Both the position numbers and the translations under genes were made by a program. The notes beneath the pieces were generated by a model that worked only from the letters and a program-made list of their open reading frames with translations, was not told the DNA's origin and ran no database searches. Of a DNA stretch of 64,000 nucleotides, positions 1 to 9,769 are shown in pieces. The stretch lies in the NCBI GenBank assembly GCA_032355985.1, contig JAUKVZ010000001.1:62001-126000 (forward strand). Direction: 5' to 3'. This DNA is from Sarcodiotheca gaudichaudii (Eukaryota; Rhodophyta; Florideophyceae; Gigartinales; Solieriaceae). The first letter of the stretch is position 1; every line of letters starts with the position of its first letter.

Positions 1-1
1 C

Positions 2-2716
2 GCGATGGCGCCGGGCGCATCCTCGGTGAATGTCGGCGACATGGATGGCGACGGCGATCTGGATGTGCTGGCCTGCTCGGATGAGGATGACAAAGTCGCA
101 TGGCATGAGAACATGGGCGGGGCGCCGCTGGTTTTTATCGAACATGTGATCACCGAGGATCCGGACGGCGCCGGCGCGATGGAGGGCGATGCGGATTCAC
201 CTGCTGATGTGCTGGCGGCGGATCTGGATGGCGATGGCGATCTTGATGTGTGCGTGGCGGCGCTTGGCGCGGGTACGGTGCTGTGGCTTGAAAGCGATGG
301 CGCCAGTCCTCCGGTGTTTACGCTTCGAACGGTTGGCGCTGGCTTGTCATTGCCGATGTCGGTTCGCGCGATTGATGTGAATCAGGATGGTCTGCTGGAT
401 GTTGTTTCCGCGGCGTTTCTTGGCAATAGCGTGCAGTGGCATGAGAACGACGGCGGTTCGCCGCCGATGTTTACGCTTCGATCCGTCTCGAACATTCCAT
501 CATTTCCTACTGATGTGGATGGGGCGGATATCGACGGCGATGGCGATATTGATGTTGTCGGATCATCGAGCAATGACGATTCGATTCGCTGGTATGAGAA
601 TCTGGGGTTTGAACCACCGATCTTTTTGCCGCATGTGATTGCTTCTGATGCGGATGGAGCGCGCTCCGTCCAGGCGGTTGATCTTGATACGGATGGCGAT
701 ATCGACGTCGTCGGCGCCTCATCGGTGGACAATCGCATCACCTGGTATGAGAACGATGGCGCTTCGCCTCCGATGTTTACGACGCGCACGATTCGGTTTG
801 GTGAGTTCGGCGTCTCGGATGCGCTTGCGGCGGACTTTGATGGCGATGGCGATCTGGATGTCGTCGGGGCCATCCGCACTGAAGATCACGTCGCGGTGTA
901 TGAGAATCTTCTGATCCATCGCGAGTCTGCGTATGCCGATGGCGAGACGATCGGCACGGTGGGCGATCCGCGCGGTCTGTCGACCGGAGATGTGAACAGA
1001 GACGGCAGGCTTGATGTGCTTGTCGCTTCGTCGATCGATGATTCGATCACGTGGCTGGTCAATGATGGCCTTCGCGTGGGATCGTTCAGCCCGGTTGAGG
1101 TGTCGACGAGTTCACTTGGAGCGTTCGATGTCGTCGCGGCGGATGTCAATCAGGATGGATTTCTTGATGTGGTCGGCGCGGCGGATGATCAGAATCGCGT
1201 GAGCTGGTTTGAGCACGATGGAATGGATCCGCCGGGATTCAGCGAGCACATCGTTGACGCGGCGGCGAGCAGCGCGCGAGCTGTGGATGTCGCGGATATC
1301 GATGGGGATGGTGATCCTGATATCGCTGCGGCGCTGGAGGGGAGCGGCTCCATCGTCTGGTATGACCAGGCAGGCGGAGTCTTTACGAAGCGCACGCTGA
1401 CTGCCAGCGCCGATGGGGCCAGCGATGTTGTCATCGCGGATCTCAATGGCGATGGGCGTCTTGATATTGCGGCCGTCTCGAGGCACGACGATGAGCTGCG
1501 CTGGTTTGAGAATCTCGGCGGCGATCCGGCGATGTTTATGGATCGCGTGATTGATGGCGATCCCGATGGCGGCGGGGCGGCGCAGGGCGAGATCGATCAG
1601 CCGATTGCGTTGTGCGCCGGCGATCTTGATGGGGATGGGGATGTCGATCTGGCGACGGCTTCGGCGAGTGATTCGAGTGTGGTGATGTGGGAGAACATGG
1701 GCGGCGATCCGCCTGTGTTCACGCCCATGACGATTTCGAACCTGGTGCAGTTTGCGTGGGATGTGCAGGCGGCGGATCTGGATGCTGATGGGGATCTTGA
1801 TCTGATCGCGGCTGCGCTTCTGGGCAATCTGGTCGTGACGTTTATCAATGACGGCGCGAGTGATTCAACGTTTACACGGCGCGATGCGGGAGCGTCTCCC
1901 TTTGCGCATGCCGTGCTGCCGGCGGATATTGATGGCGACGGCGATATGGACATTCTTTCCAGCGCCGTGACTGCGGATGCGGTGCTGGCTTTCGAGAACG
2001 TTGGCGGTCAGCTTCGGATCGAGGCGAGTGATGTTGCGCCTGTGAGCGTTGAGGAGAGCGATGAGTTCGAGTTCCTGCGCATCGAGGTGCAGCATGCAGG
2101 GCGTCCGGGTGATTCCCCGCTTGAGTTGTTGTCCATGGACTTCGTCCTTGAAACGGCGCCGGGTGTCAATCTGACGCAGATGGAAGGCGAACTTCTGTTG
2201 AATACGATCAGTCTTTATCTGGATGAAGATGGATCGGAAGATGTGGATCCGAATATCGATACGGCCGTGGCGACGCGCATCCCGAATGATTTGATGAATG
2301 GTGAAGCGACGTTCACCTTCGCAGATGGGCTGCTGGGCGCCCGCATCGAGCATGGGCAGCCGAACGTCTACTTCCTTCGGATGGATGTCGCTGACAATGG
2401 CGCTGATGCTGATGTCGCGATGATCGGCGCCGTGCAGCCTTCCGGAGCGGGGGCCGTGACTGCTGAGGATCGCATGTTCGATCTGCCGGCGACGATCTCA
2501 CCCTTTGCGGAAGTCGCGTCGGGATTTGTCGAGATTATCGAGGTGCAGTGCCCTGCTGACATCAGCGGTGACGGCATCGTGAACGCTCAGGATCTTGCCG
2601 AGGTGATTGGTCACTGGGGCACGAATGATCCAAAGGCGGATCTGAACGAGGATGGGGTCGTGGGCTCTACCGACCTGGGCATTCTGCTCGGGTTCTGGAA
2701 CTGCATGGTGAAGTGA
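2..2716 (+). CDS. FG-GAP/VCBS-repeat exported protein with C-terminal dockerin-like module (5' partial)
   Basis: The reading frame is open to the left edge, so the true start and any signal peptide lie outside the window. About 650 visible residues are a chain of FG-GAP/VCBS repeats. Each repeat carries a calcium-loop motif such as DMDGDGDLDV or DIDGDGDIDVV followed by W-x-EN, the pattern of an extracellular beta-propeller. A beta-rich spacer of unknown family follows. The last 55 residues (from 2549) form a Cys-bracketed module: CPADISGDG..., then DLNEDG..., ending FWNC. This resembles the GC-type dockerin-like ends of Phycisphaerales secreted proteins and may tether the protein at the cell surface. 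The gene converges with the glycosyltransferase on the other strand, and their 3' ends overlap by about 50 bp. The repeat and dockerin assignments are firm; the function is unknown. Confidence 0.9.
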   Translation, partial: AMAPGASSVNVGDMDGDGDLDVLACSDEDDKVAWHENMGGAPLVFIEHVITEDPDGAGAMEGDADSPADVLAADLDGDGDLDVCVAALGAGTVLWLESDGASPPVFTLRTVGAGLSLPMSVRAIDVNQDGLLDVVSAAFLGNSVQWHENDGGSPPMFTLRSVSNIPSFPTDVDGADIDGDGDIDVVGSSSNDDSIRWYENLGFEPPIFLPHVIASDADGARSVQAVDLDTDGDIDVVGASSVDNRITWYENDGASPPMFTTRTIRFGEFGVSDALAADFDGDGDLDVVGAIRTEDHVAVYENLLIHRESAYADGETIGTVGDPRGLSTGDVNRDGRLDVLVASSIDDSITWLVNDGLRVGSFSPVEVSTSSLGAFDVVAADVNQDGFLDVVGAADDQNRVSWFEHDGMDPPGFSEHIVDAAASSARAVDVADIDGDGDPDIAAALEGSGSIVWYDQAGGVFTKRTLTASADGASDVVIADLNGDGRLDIAAVSRHDDELRWFENLGGDPAMFMDRVIDGDPDGGGAAQGEIDQPIALCAGDLDGDGDVDLATASASDSSVVMWENMGGDPPVFTPMTISNLVQFAWDVQAADLDADGDLDLIAAALLGNLVVTFINDGASDSTFTRRDAGASPFAHAVLPADIDGDGDMDILSSAVTADAVLAFENVGGQLRIEASDVAPVSVEESDEFEFLRIEVQHAGRPGDSPLELLSMDFVLETAPGVNLTQMEGELLLNTISLYLDEDGSEDVDPNIDTAVATRIPNDLMNGEATFTFADGLLGARIEHGQPNVYFLRMDVADNGADADVAMIGAVQPSGAGAVTAEDRMFDLPATISPFAEVASGFVEIIEVQCPADISGDGIVNAQDLAEVIGHWGTNDPKADLNEDGVVGSTDLGILLGFWNCMVK

Positions 2717-3836
2717 GGCTCGGTTGGGCTGCTGCTTCGATCGCCGCATCCATCATCGGGGCGCGCCGGGGCCAGGTGAATCGCAGAGCGTGCTCGGCGA
2801 CTGTCTGGTGGGCAGCTCGTGATGACATTGGATCATTGCAGAGGTCGATGAGCTTCTGAAGTTTCACCGCGCATGATTGTGCTGTGCCTTCGTAAAGCAG
2901 ACGTTGGCAAAGCTCCTGCGGCAGCGCATTGAGAAGCTCGGGATAGGAGAGGCGCTGGGGCAGCAGGGGGAGGCAGCCGCAGGTCATGGCTTCGACGACG
3001 CTGAGTCCAAAGAACTCGTGGTTGGCGGTGGAGACGATGATGTCTGCGTCGCGCAGGGCGCGTTCGTAGGCTGCGCGTGACTCCAGGAATCCCCAGTATT
3101 GGATGTGATCTGCGAACTCGGATTGCGCCTCGTCGAAGATGGGCGGGTGCGTGTTGTATTGCTGACCGATGACGCTGAGGCGAAAGGTTGTTCCGGCGTT
3201 GCGGATGAGTCGGATCGCTTCGAAGAAGTCCTGCGGGTTCTTGTCATGCTCCCAGCGGGCCGCCCAGAGGATGTGCGGCGGGGCGTTTCTTTCCATTTCG
3301 GAATCTGTTGGCGCATCGACGCCGGGCCACTGGATGGAGGATCGGGCGCGGATGTCGTCGGCGGCGCCGATGAGCGACCGGTCGGGCATGCGGGCGGCGA
3401 GTTCGTCAGCTGCGCCAAGAAAGTCGTCGCGATGGAAGGCGGAGTTGAACCAGACGTGATCGGCCGCGAGGGCTGAAAGGATGTTTGACATGCCGAAGTG
3501 CAGATCGCGCTCTTCGTCGAACTGGTTCGGGTAGGTCAGCTGGTTCTCGTGGAAGTACAGGATGGATGGGATGGATCGCACGTGTTCATCTGCGAGGCCG
3601 CGGAACTGGGCGAGATCGAGCATGTCGGTGGCGAAGATCGCGTCCCAGCGATGGCCTTGATGGACGAGTTCCGCGACCTGATGTGCGAATGTGAGGGGGG
3701 CATGGCGCATGCGCCACTTCCAGTGATGCGCAGATTGGCTGAGCAGCGTCCAGTCGTGGCGGCTTGCGTTGATCCACCCTTCAAGGAAGGCTTTGTGGCT
3801 GCCTCCCATGAAGGGCTCCAGCGCGAGTATCCTCAT
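2667..3836 (-). CDS. GT4 glycosyltransferase with DUF3524, tRNA-queuosine alpha-mannosyltransferase-like
   Basis: A 389-residue protein. The N-terminus (MRILALEPFMGGSHKAF, then HHWKWRMRHAP) matches the DUF3524 domain of GTDC1/QTMAN, the enzyme that puts mannose on queuosine-34 of tRNA-Asp in animals. The C-terminal half is a GT-B retaining glycosyltransferase domain, with AARWEHDKNP at the start of the donor domain and the family-4 motif EFFGLSVVEAMTCG. No signal peptide is seen, so it is cytosolic. The start at 3836 was chosen because GAGGAG lies 12 nt upstream and the QTMAN homology begins exactly there; an in-frame start 45 nt further upstream lacks support. PTPS/QueD and queC genes lie about 30 kb away, so a queuosine role is plausible. 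The substrate is inferred, not shown. Confidence 0.83.
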   Translation of the reverse strand: MRILALEPFMGGSHKAFLEGWINASRHDWTLLSQSAHHWKWRMRHAPLTFAHQVAELVHQGHRWDAIFATDMLDLAQFRGLADEHVRSIPSILYFHENQLTYPNQFDEERDLHFGMSNILSALAADHVWFNSAFHRDDFLGAADELAARMPDRSLIGAADDIRARSSIQWPGVDAPTDSEMERNAPPHILWAARWEHDKNPQDFFEAIRLIRNAGTTFRLSVIGQQYNTHPPIFDEAQSEFADHIQYWGFLESRAAYERALRDADIIVSTANHEFFGLSVVEAMTCGCLPLLPQRLSYPELLNALPQELCQRLLYEGTAQSCAVKLQKLIDLCNDPMSSRAAHQTVAEHALRFTWPRRAPMMDAAIEAAAQPSLTSPCSSRTRAECPGR

Positions 3837-3935
3837 GGTCACGACACGCTCCTCATCATCGACGCATCGTGACGGCGGCATGGGGATCAGGCAACATCAG
3901 TGGAAGCCGGGTCAGTGGATCTCGGAGGATTGGAC

Positions 3936-5049
3936 ATGCAGTGGATGCCGAGGCGGGGAACTTCGATGCGAATGCTGATCGTGCTGGTGGCCGTGCTTTG
4001 CGCCGTTGTGGGGGCTGTGGATGAGGCTCGTGCTGATGCGGCGCTGCCGCCGGAGGGCGTGGATGCCCAGCGGGGGCTGGTGGATGTATTCGTCGATGAA
4101 GACGCCGCCCGTGTGTGGCTTCGATTCGATGAGGCGGCGGCGGATGATGCGCTGCTTCGCTGCATCTATACGCCGGGTTTGCGATCGGGGCTTGGTTCGA
4201 ATCCGGTCGGGCTTGATCGAGGATTGATGGCGGAAGCGAAGCTGGTGCGGTTTGTGCGCATCGGCGGGCGCGTGCTGCTTGTCGAGGAGAACACGAGATA
4301 TCGCGCTGATTCGGATGATGATGCGGAGCGCGCGGCGGTGGCGGAGTCATTTGCGACATCCGTGATCTGGTCGGGTGCGCGTCTTGAAGATGGCGATGGG
4401 CGGACGCTGGTGGAGATCACGTCGTTTCTGACGAGTGATCAGATGCGCGTGGCGACGCGTCTGGCGGATGCTGAGCAGGGGATGTTCTCGCTGGATGCCG
4501 AATCGAGCGTGGTGATTCCCTCCGAGGCGCTGGTCTTTCCGAGAAATCTGGAGTTTGATGCGCTGGTGACGTATCGGGGTGATGATCCGGGGCGCGAGGT
4601 GCGATCGACATCACCGGCGGCGGACGTTGTGACGCTGACGGCGCATCATTCGTTTGTGGCGCTGCCCGATGAGGGATATCAGCCTCGGATGTTTCATCCG
4701 CAGGTGGGCGCGTATCCGGTGGTGTTTCATGACTACGCATCGCCGATTGCGGATCCGATCGAGCGCCGATTGATGGTTCGATGGCGTCTGGAGAAGGTGA
4801 CGCCGGGCGCGGCGCCGTCGCGCGTGAAGGATCCGATCGTGTACTACGTGGATCCGGGAGCGCCGGAGCCGATTCGCAGCGCGCTGATTGAAGGGGCGCG
4901 CTGGTGGGCGGATGCGTTTGAGGCGGCGGGATTCATTGATGCGTTTCGCGTCGAGACGCTGCCTGCTGATGCGCATCCACTTGATGCGCGCTACAACGTG
5001 ATTGAATGGGTGCATCGGGCGACGCGCGGATGGTCCTACGGCGGCGGGG

Positions 5050-5084
<35 letters not shown>

Positions 5085-6449
5085 CATGTGTCGCTCGGCT
5101 CGCTGCGCGTGCGGCAGGATCGTTTGCTCTTTGAGGGCCTGCTGGGAACGGAGTCCACAGGGACAGGGGCGCCGGACGATCCGGTGCAGCTTGCGCTTGC
5201 GCGGCTGCGGCAGCTTTCGGCGCATGAAGTTGGGCACACGCTTGGCATTGCGCACAACTTCTCCGCGAGCACGTATGGCGGGCGCGCTTCGGTGATGGAC
5301 TATCCGGCGCCGCTGATTGATCTGGATGAGGTTGGAAGGCTGGATGTCTCGGAAGCATACGGCGTGGGCGTGGGCGAGTGGGATGTGCACACGATTCGAT
5401 GCATGTACGAGCAGTTCGAGCCGGGAGAAGAAGCACGCGCTCTGGCTGAGCTGATCACCGAAGGGCGCGAGAACGGGTATCTCTTCCACAGCGATCAGGA
5501 TGCGCGGGCGATCAGCACGGGTGCGCCGTCGGCCAGTCTCTGGGACAACGGTCATGATGCGATTGAGAGCCTTCGAAAGGCGATGCGCATTCGATCCATG
5601 GCGATGGAGCGGTTCGGCGTCGGGAACATTGCGGGAAGTCAGCCGGTGGCGCTGCTGCAGGAAGTGTTTGCGACGGTGTACTTCCATCATCGATTTCAGT
5701 TGAATGCGGCCGCCAAGCTCATCGGCGGGGCGCACTATTCGTATGCGATGACGGATGATCCCTCTCCTGGGATGACGCCTGTCGATGCGGATCGTCAGCG
5801 CGAGGCGCTTGATGGAGTGCTTGCGTGTCTCGCGGCATCGTCGCTGGAGACGCCGGCGCACATCGAGGCGCTGCTGATTCCGCGGCCATTTGGGTACGGG
5901 CGCAATCGCGAGATGTTTCCAAGTCGTGTCGGGACGGAGTATGACTCGGTCGCTGCGGCGCAGGCGGGGGCGGAGATGGTGTTTGATGCGATTTTCAATC
6001 CGGCGCGGCTGGCTCGCGTTGATCAGCAGCATCAGCTTGATGCGCGATGGATGTCGCTGGAGGAGCTGTTTGATCGCACGCTGGGCGCCGTGATTGACGC
6101 GACGCCGGAGCTGGATTCGCGCATGCGGCCGCTGGCGGAAGCTGTGGAGGCGTCATGCGTCGATCGCCTGATCGCGCTGTGTGATGATGCGGGCGCATCG
6201 CCTCATGTGCGGGCGGCGTCGGAGGCTGCGCTTCGGCGGATCGCTCGTGCGATGAGTGACCGGAATGTCGCACAGGATGCGGATGATGCGCATGCGCGGC
6301 GGCTGGGGCGCGTGATTTCCGTCTGGCTTGTGCGCGGCGATGCGCCGGGCGCATCATCGCCGGGAAACGCCATCACGCCGCCCCCGGGTCAGCCGATCGG
6401 CGCATCGACGGCGGAAGACTGGTGCTCTCACGGAGCGGGCGTCCACTGA
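3936..6449 (+). CDS. Secreted zinc-dependent metalloprotease (DUF5117/DUF4953-like)
   Basis: An 837-residue protein with an N-terminal signal peptide (basic MQWMPRR, a hydrophobic stretch, then ARADA). The catalytic motif HEVGHTLGIAHNFSAS starts near residue 430, with HExxH and a third His ligand. It is followed by SVMDYPAP, the Met-turn region typical of the DUF5118/DUF5117/DUF4953 zinc-protease family, whose members have similar length. The start at 3936 has GGAGGA 6 nt upstream and gives a clean signal peptide; the earlier GTG at 3900 does not. The protein probably acts in the periplasm or outside the cell. Its substrate is unknown. It converges with a small anchored protein whose gene ends 4 bp later on the other strand. 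Confidence 0.87.
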
Positions 6450-6452
6450 GCG

Positions 6453-6827
6453 TCAGGGCAGGTCGGCGCTTGGTCTGCCGATCTTGTTGAAGAGTTGCAG
6501 GCGGCCGCCGTGCGCTTCGGCTGACAGCAGGGCGTAGGGCTTGCCCTCTGTGTTGTAGAGGATGACGCCGCCGCCATTGGTTGTGCCGCCGATGGATGCG
6601 ACGGGATCGTCGTCTTCACCTTCGATCACGATGGATCCGCCATTGCGGGTCGTGAAGAGTGAGATCCGGGGATCACCCTTGGTGTCGGTGAGCAGGATCC
6701 GCTTGGCCGTCACGGTCTCGAACTCGGCGTTGCCCTGTGAGTCACCGGCAGCGCCGAGAAGCATGCCCAGGACGACGAGGGCGCCTCCGGCGGCCATGCC
6801 CTTCAGGAAATTCGATCTGTCGGTCAT
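6453..6827 (-). CDS. Small membrane-anchored protein of unknown function
   Basis: A 124-residue protein. After a short charged start (MTDRSNFLKG) comes one hydrophobic segment (GALVVLGMLLGAAG), an uncleaved anchor or signal. The rest is short beta-strand-like repeats with Gly/Asn turns: RILLTDTKGDPRISL, GGSIVIEGEDDDP, GGGVILYNTEGKPYALL, GGRLQLFNKIG. This pattern occurs in small planctomycete proteins that predict a beta-helix or beta-sandwich. The ATG at 6827 has GAGGA 7 nt upstream; a TTG two codons earlier is less likely. No family name can be assigned. Confidence 0.7.
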   Translation of the reverse strand: MTDRSNFLKGMAAGGALVVLGMLLGAAGDSQGNAEFETVTAKRILLTDTKGDPRISLFTTRNGGSIVIEGEDDDPVASIGGTTNGGGVILYNTEGKPYALLSAEAHGGRLQLFNKIGRPSADLP

Positions 6828-7050
6828 CTTCAAGTCCTCATGTGGGGGCCGAATCGGCCGCGTGGATTCAGGAGACTAGTGCCCTGAGGGCGTCTGGAGC
6901 GGCGTCAGGGGGGAAATCGGATTTTTTTCTGACAGTGCTGAGAGATCCGGCCTCCTCGCCCGGAGTGTTAGTGAGAGGGGCGTCAAGCCGCGTGCCAATC
7001 CGCGGCGATTCCCAGGCGCCTCTCCCATCAATCAAGCCTTCCCACTGTCG

Positions 7051-7093
7051 AAACGCATGGGCCCTTGTCGGGCCTGTGCGTTTCGTTCTTTTT
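7051..7093 (+). terminator. Intrinsic terminator-like hairpin in a gene-free region
   Basis: AAACGCA at 7051-7057 pairs with TGCGTTT at 7077-7083. Inside this, GGCCC pairs with GGGCC around the loop TTGTC. A T5 run follows at 7089-7093. The nearest upstream plus-strand gene ends 600 bp earlier, so it may end an unannotated short transcript. The rest of the gene-free stretch 6828-7381 holds only this hairpin, the promoter at 7197 and an inverted repeat ATTGAC-N12-GTCAAT at 7244-7267. Confidence 0.55.
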
Positions 7094-7196
7094 GGGTTGG
7101 TGGGCCCGAGCGCCTTTGGGGGCGGTTTTCTGGCGAACGCCCCGCATTCGTGCGGCTTCGACACCGGATCCGGCGGGGGAAATCCGCATCAAATTC

Positions 7197-7225
7197 TTGG
7201 ACTGGGCGGATTGATCCCTTATTCT
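7197..7225 (+). promoter_or_regulatory. Sigma-70-type promoter for the metalloprotease at 7382
   Basis: TTGGAC at 7197-7202 and TATTCT at 7220-7225 are separated by exactly 17 nt. The expected start of transcription is near 7232, giving a leader of about 150 nt. An inverted repeat, ATTGAC at 7244-7249 and GTCAAT at 7262-7267, sits just downstream of the predicted start and could be an operator. Confidence 0.55.
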
Positions 7226-7381
7226 CGCCCCGCAACGCCTGCGATTGACGTCGTGGAATTTGTCAATCTGGGCAATCTTGTCAACCCGTGATCGGGGAGT
7301 GCGGGTCGGAACCGAGTGAAACCAGAGGAGCTGTCGAGCGCTCGTGGGCCTGTCGACGCTTCTGGAAAGGATTCAGAGAGA

Positions 7382-9673
7382 ATGAACGGACGTTCTATGC
7401 GAAGCGCCTTCGTGTGCGCGGCGGCGGCGCCCCTACTGGCGACGATCGCGATTGGAGAAGCGAGTGAGTTCGCCTCGACTGACATTCGAAATGAAGTTGG
7501 CGAACGATTTGAGATTCGCGAGCGTCCCGCCGGCGGGCCGGTGCTCATCGAGCAGGGGCCGCAGCGCCAGGCGACGCTCTATGCCAACGGCGAAGTGATC
7601 GTCGTCGACACGGAGTCCGTGCTTCGACCGATGTGCGGTTCGGATGCGCAGGGACTGACCGGTGAGGAGCTTCTTCAGATTCGCGAGCGCCGGGAGGCCG
7701 CGTTCGCAGATGAGGAGAACATCGTCATCATCAACGAGTCCGGGCGGAGTTCACTGAACTCGCGCGGCGCGGGCGCGGGGCTTGATCTCGTGTTCATCAC
7801 TTCCAACCTTCCGGCCGGCGCCGCGGCGGCGATCGCGGCATCGGAGGCGTACATCGAATCGCAGTTCGCCGATCCGGCGACGGTGACGATCACTGTCGAC
7901 TTCCAGAATCTGGGCGGCGGCGTGCTCGGCGCGACGGGCAGCGCGTACGCGTCCAGCCTGACGTATGCCCAGGCGCGCGATGGCCTGCAGGCGGACATGG
8001 ATTCGGATGACTCGATTCAGCTGTCGCTTCCTGCGGGATCGACGCTGCCCGTTCGCTACGACGGCAACTCGGACACGGTGACGAATGAGAATCGCGTGTT
8101 CTTTACGGTTGCGAACTTCAATGCCGCGATCGGCTCGCTTGGCGGAACGGCCGCGAATATGACGTTCAACTCAGCGTTCGGCTGGGACTATGAGCCTCCG
8201 GCGATCGGCGGCGGTCTGTTTGACTATCAGTCCGTGTTTGTCCACGAAGTGGGCCATGCGCTGGGCTTTGTGTCTGCAACGGACTTCCGTCCGGGCGATG
8301 TGGAGACGTTGGATCTGTATCGCTTCCAGTTCTCGGATGGCGCTTCGGACTACAACCCTGATGATCTTGCGGAGTTCGGCACGACGCCGCGTATGGTCGA
8401 CCAGAATGCGCCGGGCACGAATGATGATGTGGTGTCCGATGTGATCTCCAATGAGTTCCGCATGTCGGATGGCAGCCCGAATCAGGCATCGCACTTCCAG
8501 TCGATGAATCCGGGTATTTACATCATGGATCCTTCGCTCTCTTCTGGAGAGTCGTTCTTCCCGAACTTCTTCCGCCTCGGCGATCTGACGATGTTCGATG
8601 CGATCGGCTACGACTATCCGCCGATCCTCGGTCTGCAGGTGGAAGCGGATGAGCCGCGTGTCGTCAGCGACAGCGCGACGACGACATTTGATGTGGAGAT
8701 TGATCCGTTTGACGACACGCTCGTCGGCGGCAGTGAAACGCTTCACTATCGATATGACGGCGGCGCCTTCCAGACTGCGGCGCTGGTGAATGTCGGCGGG
8801 ACTGCATATGAGGCGACGTTGCCACAGGGCGTGTGCGAGGACATGCCTGAGTTTTATGTGTCGGCACAGAGTGTTGAGTCAGGCGTGGTCACTGATCCGC
8901 CCGGCGCTCCGGGCTCGTTCTTCTCGGCGCAGGTTGGTGTGCTGAACGTTGTTCTCGATGATGATTTTGAGAGCGATATGGGCTGGCAGGGCGGCGTTGC
9001 GGGCGACACCGCGACGACCGGCATCTGGGAGCGCGTGGATCCGGTCGGCACCGCGGCGCAGCCGGAGGATGATCACACGGCTGATCCGGGAAGCATGTGC
9101 TTCGTGACCGGACAGGGCGTTCCGGGCGGCGGTCTCGGCGATAACGATGTCGATGGCGGCACGACGACGCTGCTGTCACCGAACATTCCGATTCCTGCGG
9201 GCGCAGACGCGACCGTCAGTTACTGGCGCTGGTTCTCGAACGCGACAAGCGCCGAGCCCAACACGGAGCCCTTCACGGTCGATGTGTCGGCCGATGGCGG
9301 CGCGTGGGTGAATGCGGAGACGGTTGGTCCGGCCGGTGAAGGCACGGGCGGCGGCTGGCTGTTCAGTCAGTTCCGTGTGCTTGATCATGTCACGCCGACG
9401 AGCTTCATCAATGTTCGATTCCGCACGCAGGATCCGTTGCCGGGTTCGCTTGTTGAAGCGGCGCTTGATGATGTCGAAGTGTGGTACGTCAGCTGCGCGA
9501 CCGTGACGAGCTGTGATGCTGATCTCAGCGGCGACGGAACGGTTGGCTCAGATGATCTCGCCGAGCTCGTCGGACTCTGGGGTCAGAGCGGCGTCAGCGC
9601 TGACTTCGATGGCGGCGGCGTGGGCGCTTCTGATCTTGCGACGCTGATCGGATCATGGGGCCCGTGCCCGTAA
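7382..9673 (+). CDS. Secreted NF038122-like metalloprotease with C-terminal dockerin-like module
   Basis: A 763-residue protein with a signal peptide (MRSAFVCAAAAPLLATIAIG region). The zinc site HEVGHALGFVSATD begins near residue 288. The G-F-x-S-x-x-D continuation is the variant of HExxH proteases known from the NF038122 family in Planctomycetes. Later come an Ig-like stretch and a jelly-roll-like region (DDDFESDMGWQ). The end, from 9512, is a Cys-bracketed dockerin-like module: CDADLSGDGTVGSDDL..., then DFDGGGVGASDL..., ending SWGPCP. This parallels the first gene of the window. The ATG at 7382 follows AAAGGA and gives the best signal peptide; upstream GTG codons in frame are unlikely. It is probably extracellular and surface-attached. 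Confidence 0.88.
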   Translation: MNGRSMRSAFVCAAAAPLLATIAIGEASEFASTDIRNEVGERFEIRERPAGGPVLIEQGPQRQATLYANGEVIVVDTESVLRPMCGSDAQGLTGEELLQIRERREAAFADEENIVIINESGRSSLNSRGAGAGLDLVFITSNLPAGAAAAIAASEAYIESQFADPATVTITVDFQNLGGGVLGATGSAYASSLTYAQARDGLQADMDSDDSIQLSLPAGSTLPVRYDGNSDTVTNENRVFFTVANFNAAIGSLGGTAANMTFNSAFGWDYEPPAIGGGLFDYQSVFVHEVGHALGFVSATDFRPGDVETLDLYRFQFSDGASDYNPDDLAEFGTTPRMVDQNAPGTNDDVVSDVISNEFRMSDGSPNQASHFQSMNPGIYIMDPSLSSGESFFPNFFRLGDLTMFDAIGYDYPPILGLQVEADEPRVVSDSATTTFDVEIDPFDDTLVGGSETLHYRYDGGAFQTAALVNVGGTAYEATLPQGVCEDMPEFYVSAQSVESGVVTDPPGAPGSFFSAQVGVLNVVLDDDFESDMGWQGGVAGDTATTGIWERVDPVGTAAQPEDDHTADPGSMCFVTGQGVPGGGLGDNDVDGGTTTLLSPNIPIPAGADATVSYWRWFSNATSAEPNTEPFTVDVSADGGAWVNAETVGPAGEGTGGGWLFSQFRVLDHVTPTSFINVRFRTQDPLPGSLVEAALDDVEVWYVSCATVTSCDADLSGDGTVGSDDLAELVGLWGQSGVSADFDGGGVGASDLATLIGSWGPCP

Positions 9674-9701
9674 GACGATCTGACTCTTGAAACTAAACGA
9701 G

Positions 9702-9733
9702 GACCCTCGAGGCGATGTCTCGGGGGTCTTTTT
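9702..9733 (+). terminator. Rho-independent terminator after the metalloprotease
   Basis: The arm GACCCTCGAG at 9702-9711 pairs with CTCGGGGGTC at 9719-9728 (one T-G wobble) and is followed by T5. It lies 29 bp after the stop codon. Confidence 0.88.
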
Positions 9734-9769
9734 CGTTTTGCGTTGTTAAGGGAATGCGCCGACGGCGGA

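Noticed and set aside
1-2000. DNA tandem repeat or CRISPR-like array in the first gene
   Set aside because: The periodic GATGGCGATGGC-like words are codons of calcium-loop repeats, with variable spacing and no identical spacers.
4611-6032. Long Arg-rich reading frame on the minus strand inside the metalloprotease gene
   Set aside because: No domain or signal, composition is typical of the antisense of a high-G+C gene, and the plus-strand protein has clear HExxH homology.
6737-7291. 184-codon plus-strand frame across the gene-free stretch
   Set aside because: No ribosome site, overlaps the small anchored protein gene, crosses a terminator hairpin and a promoter; no homology recognised.
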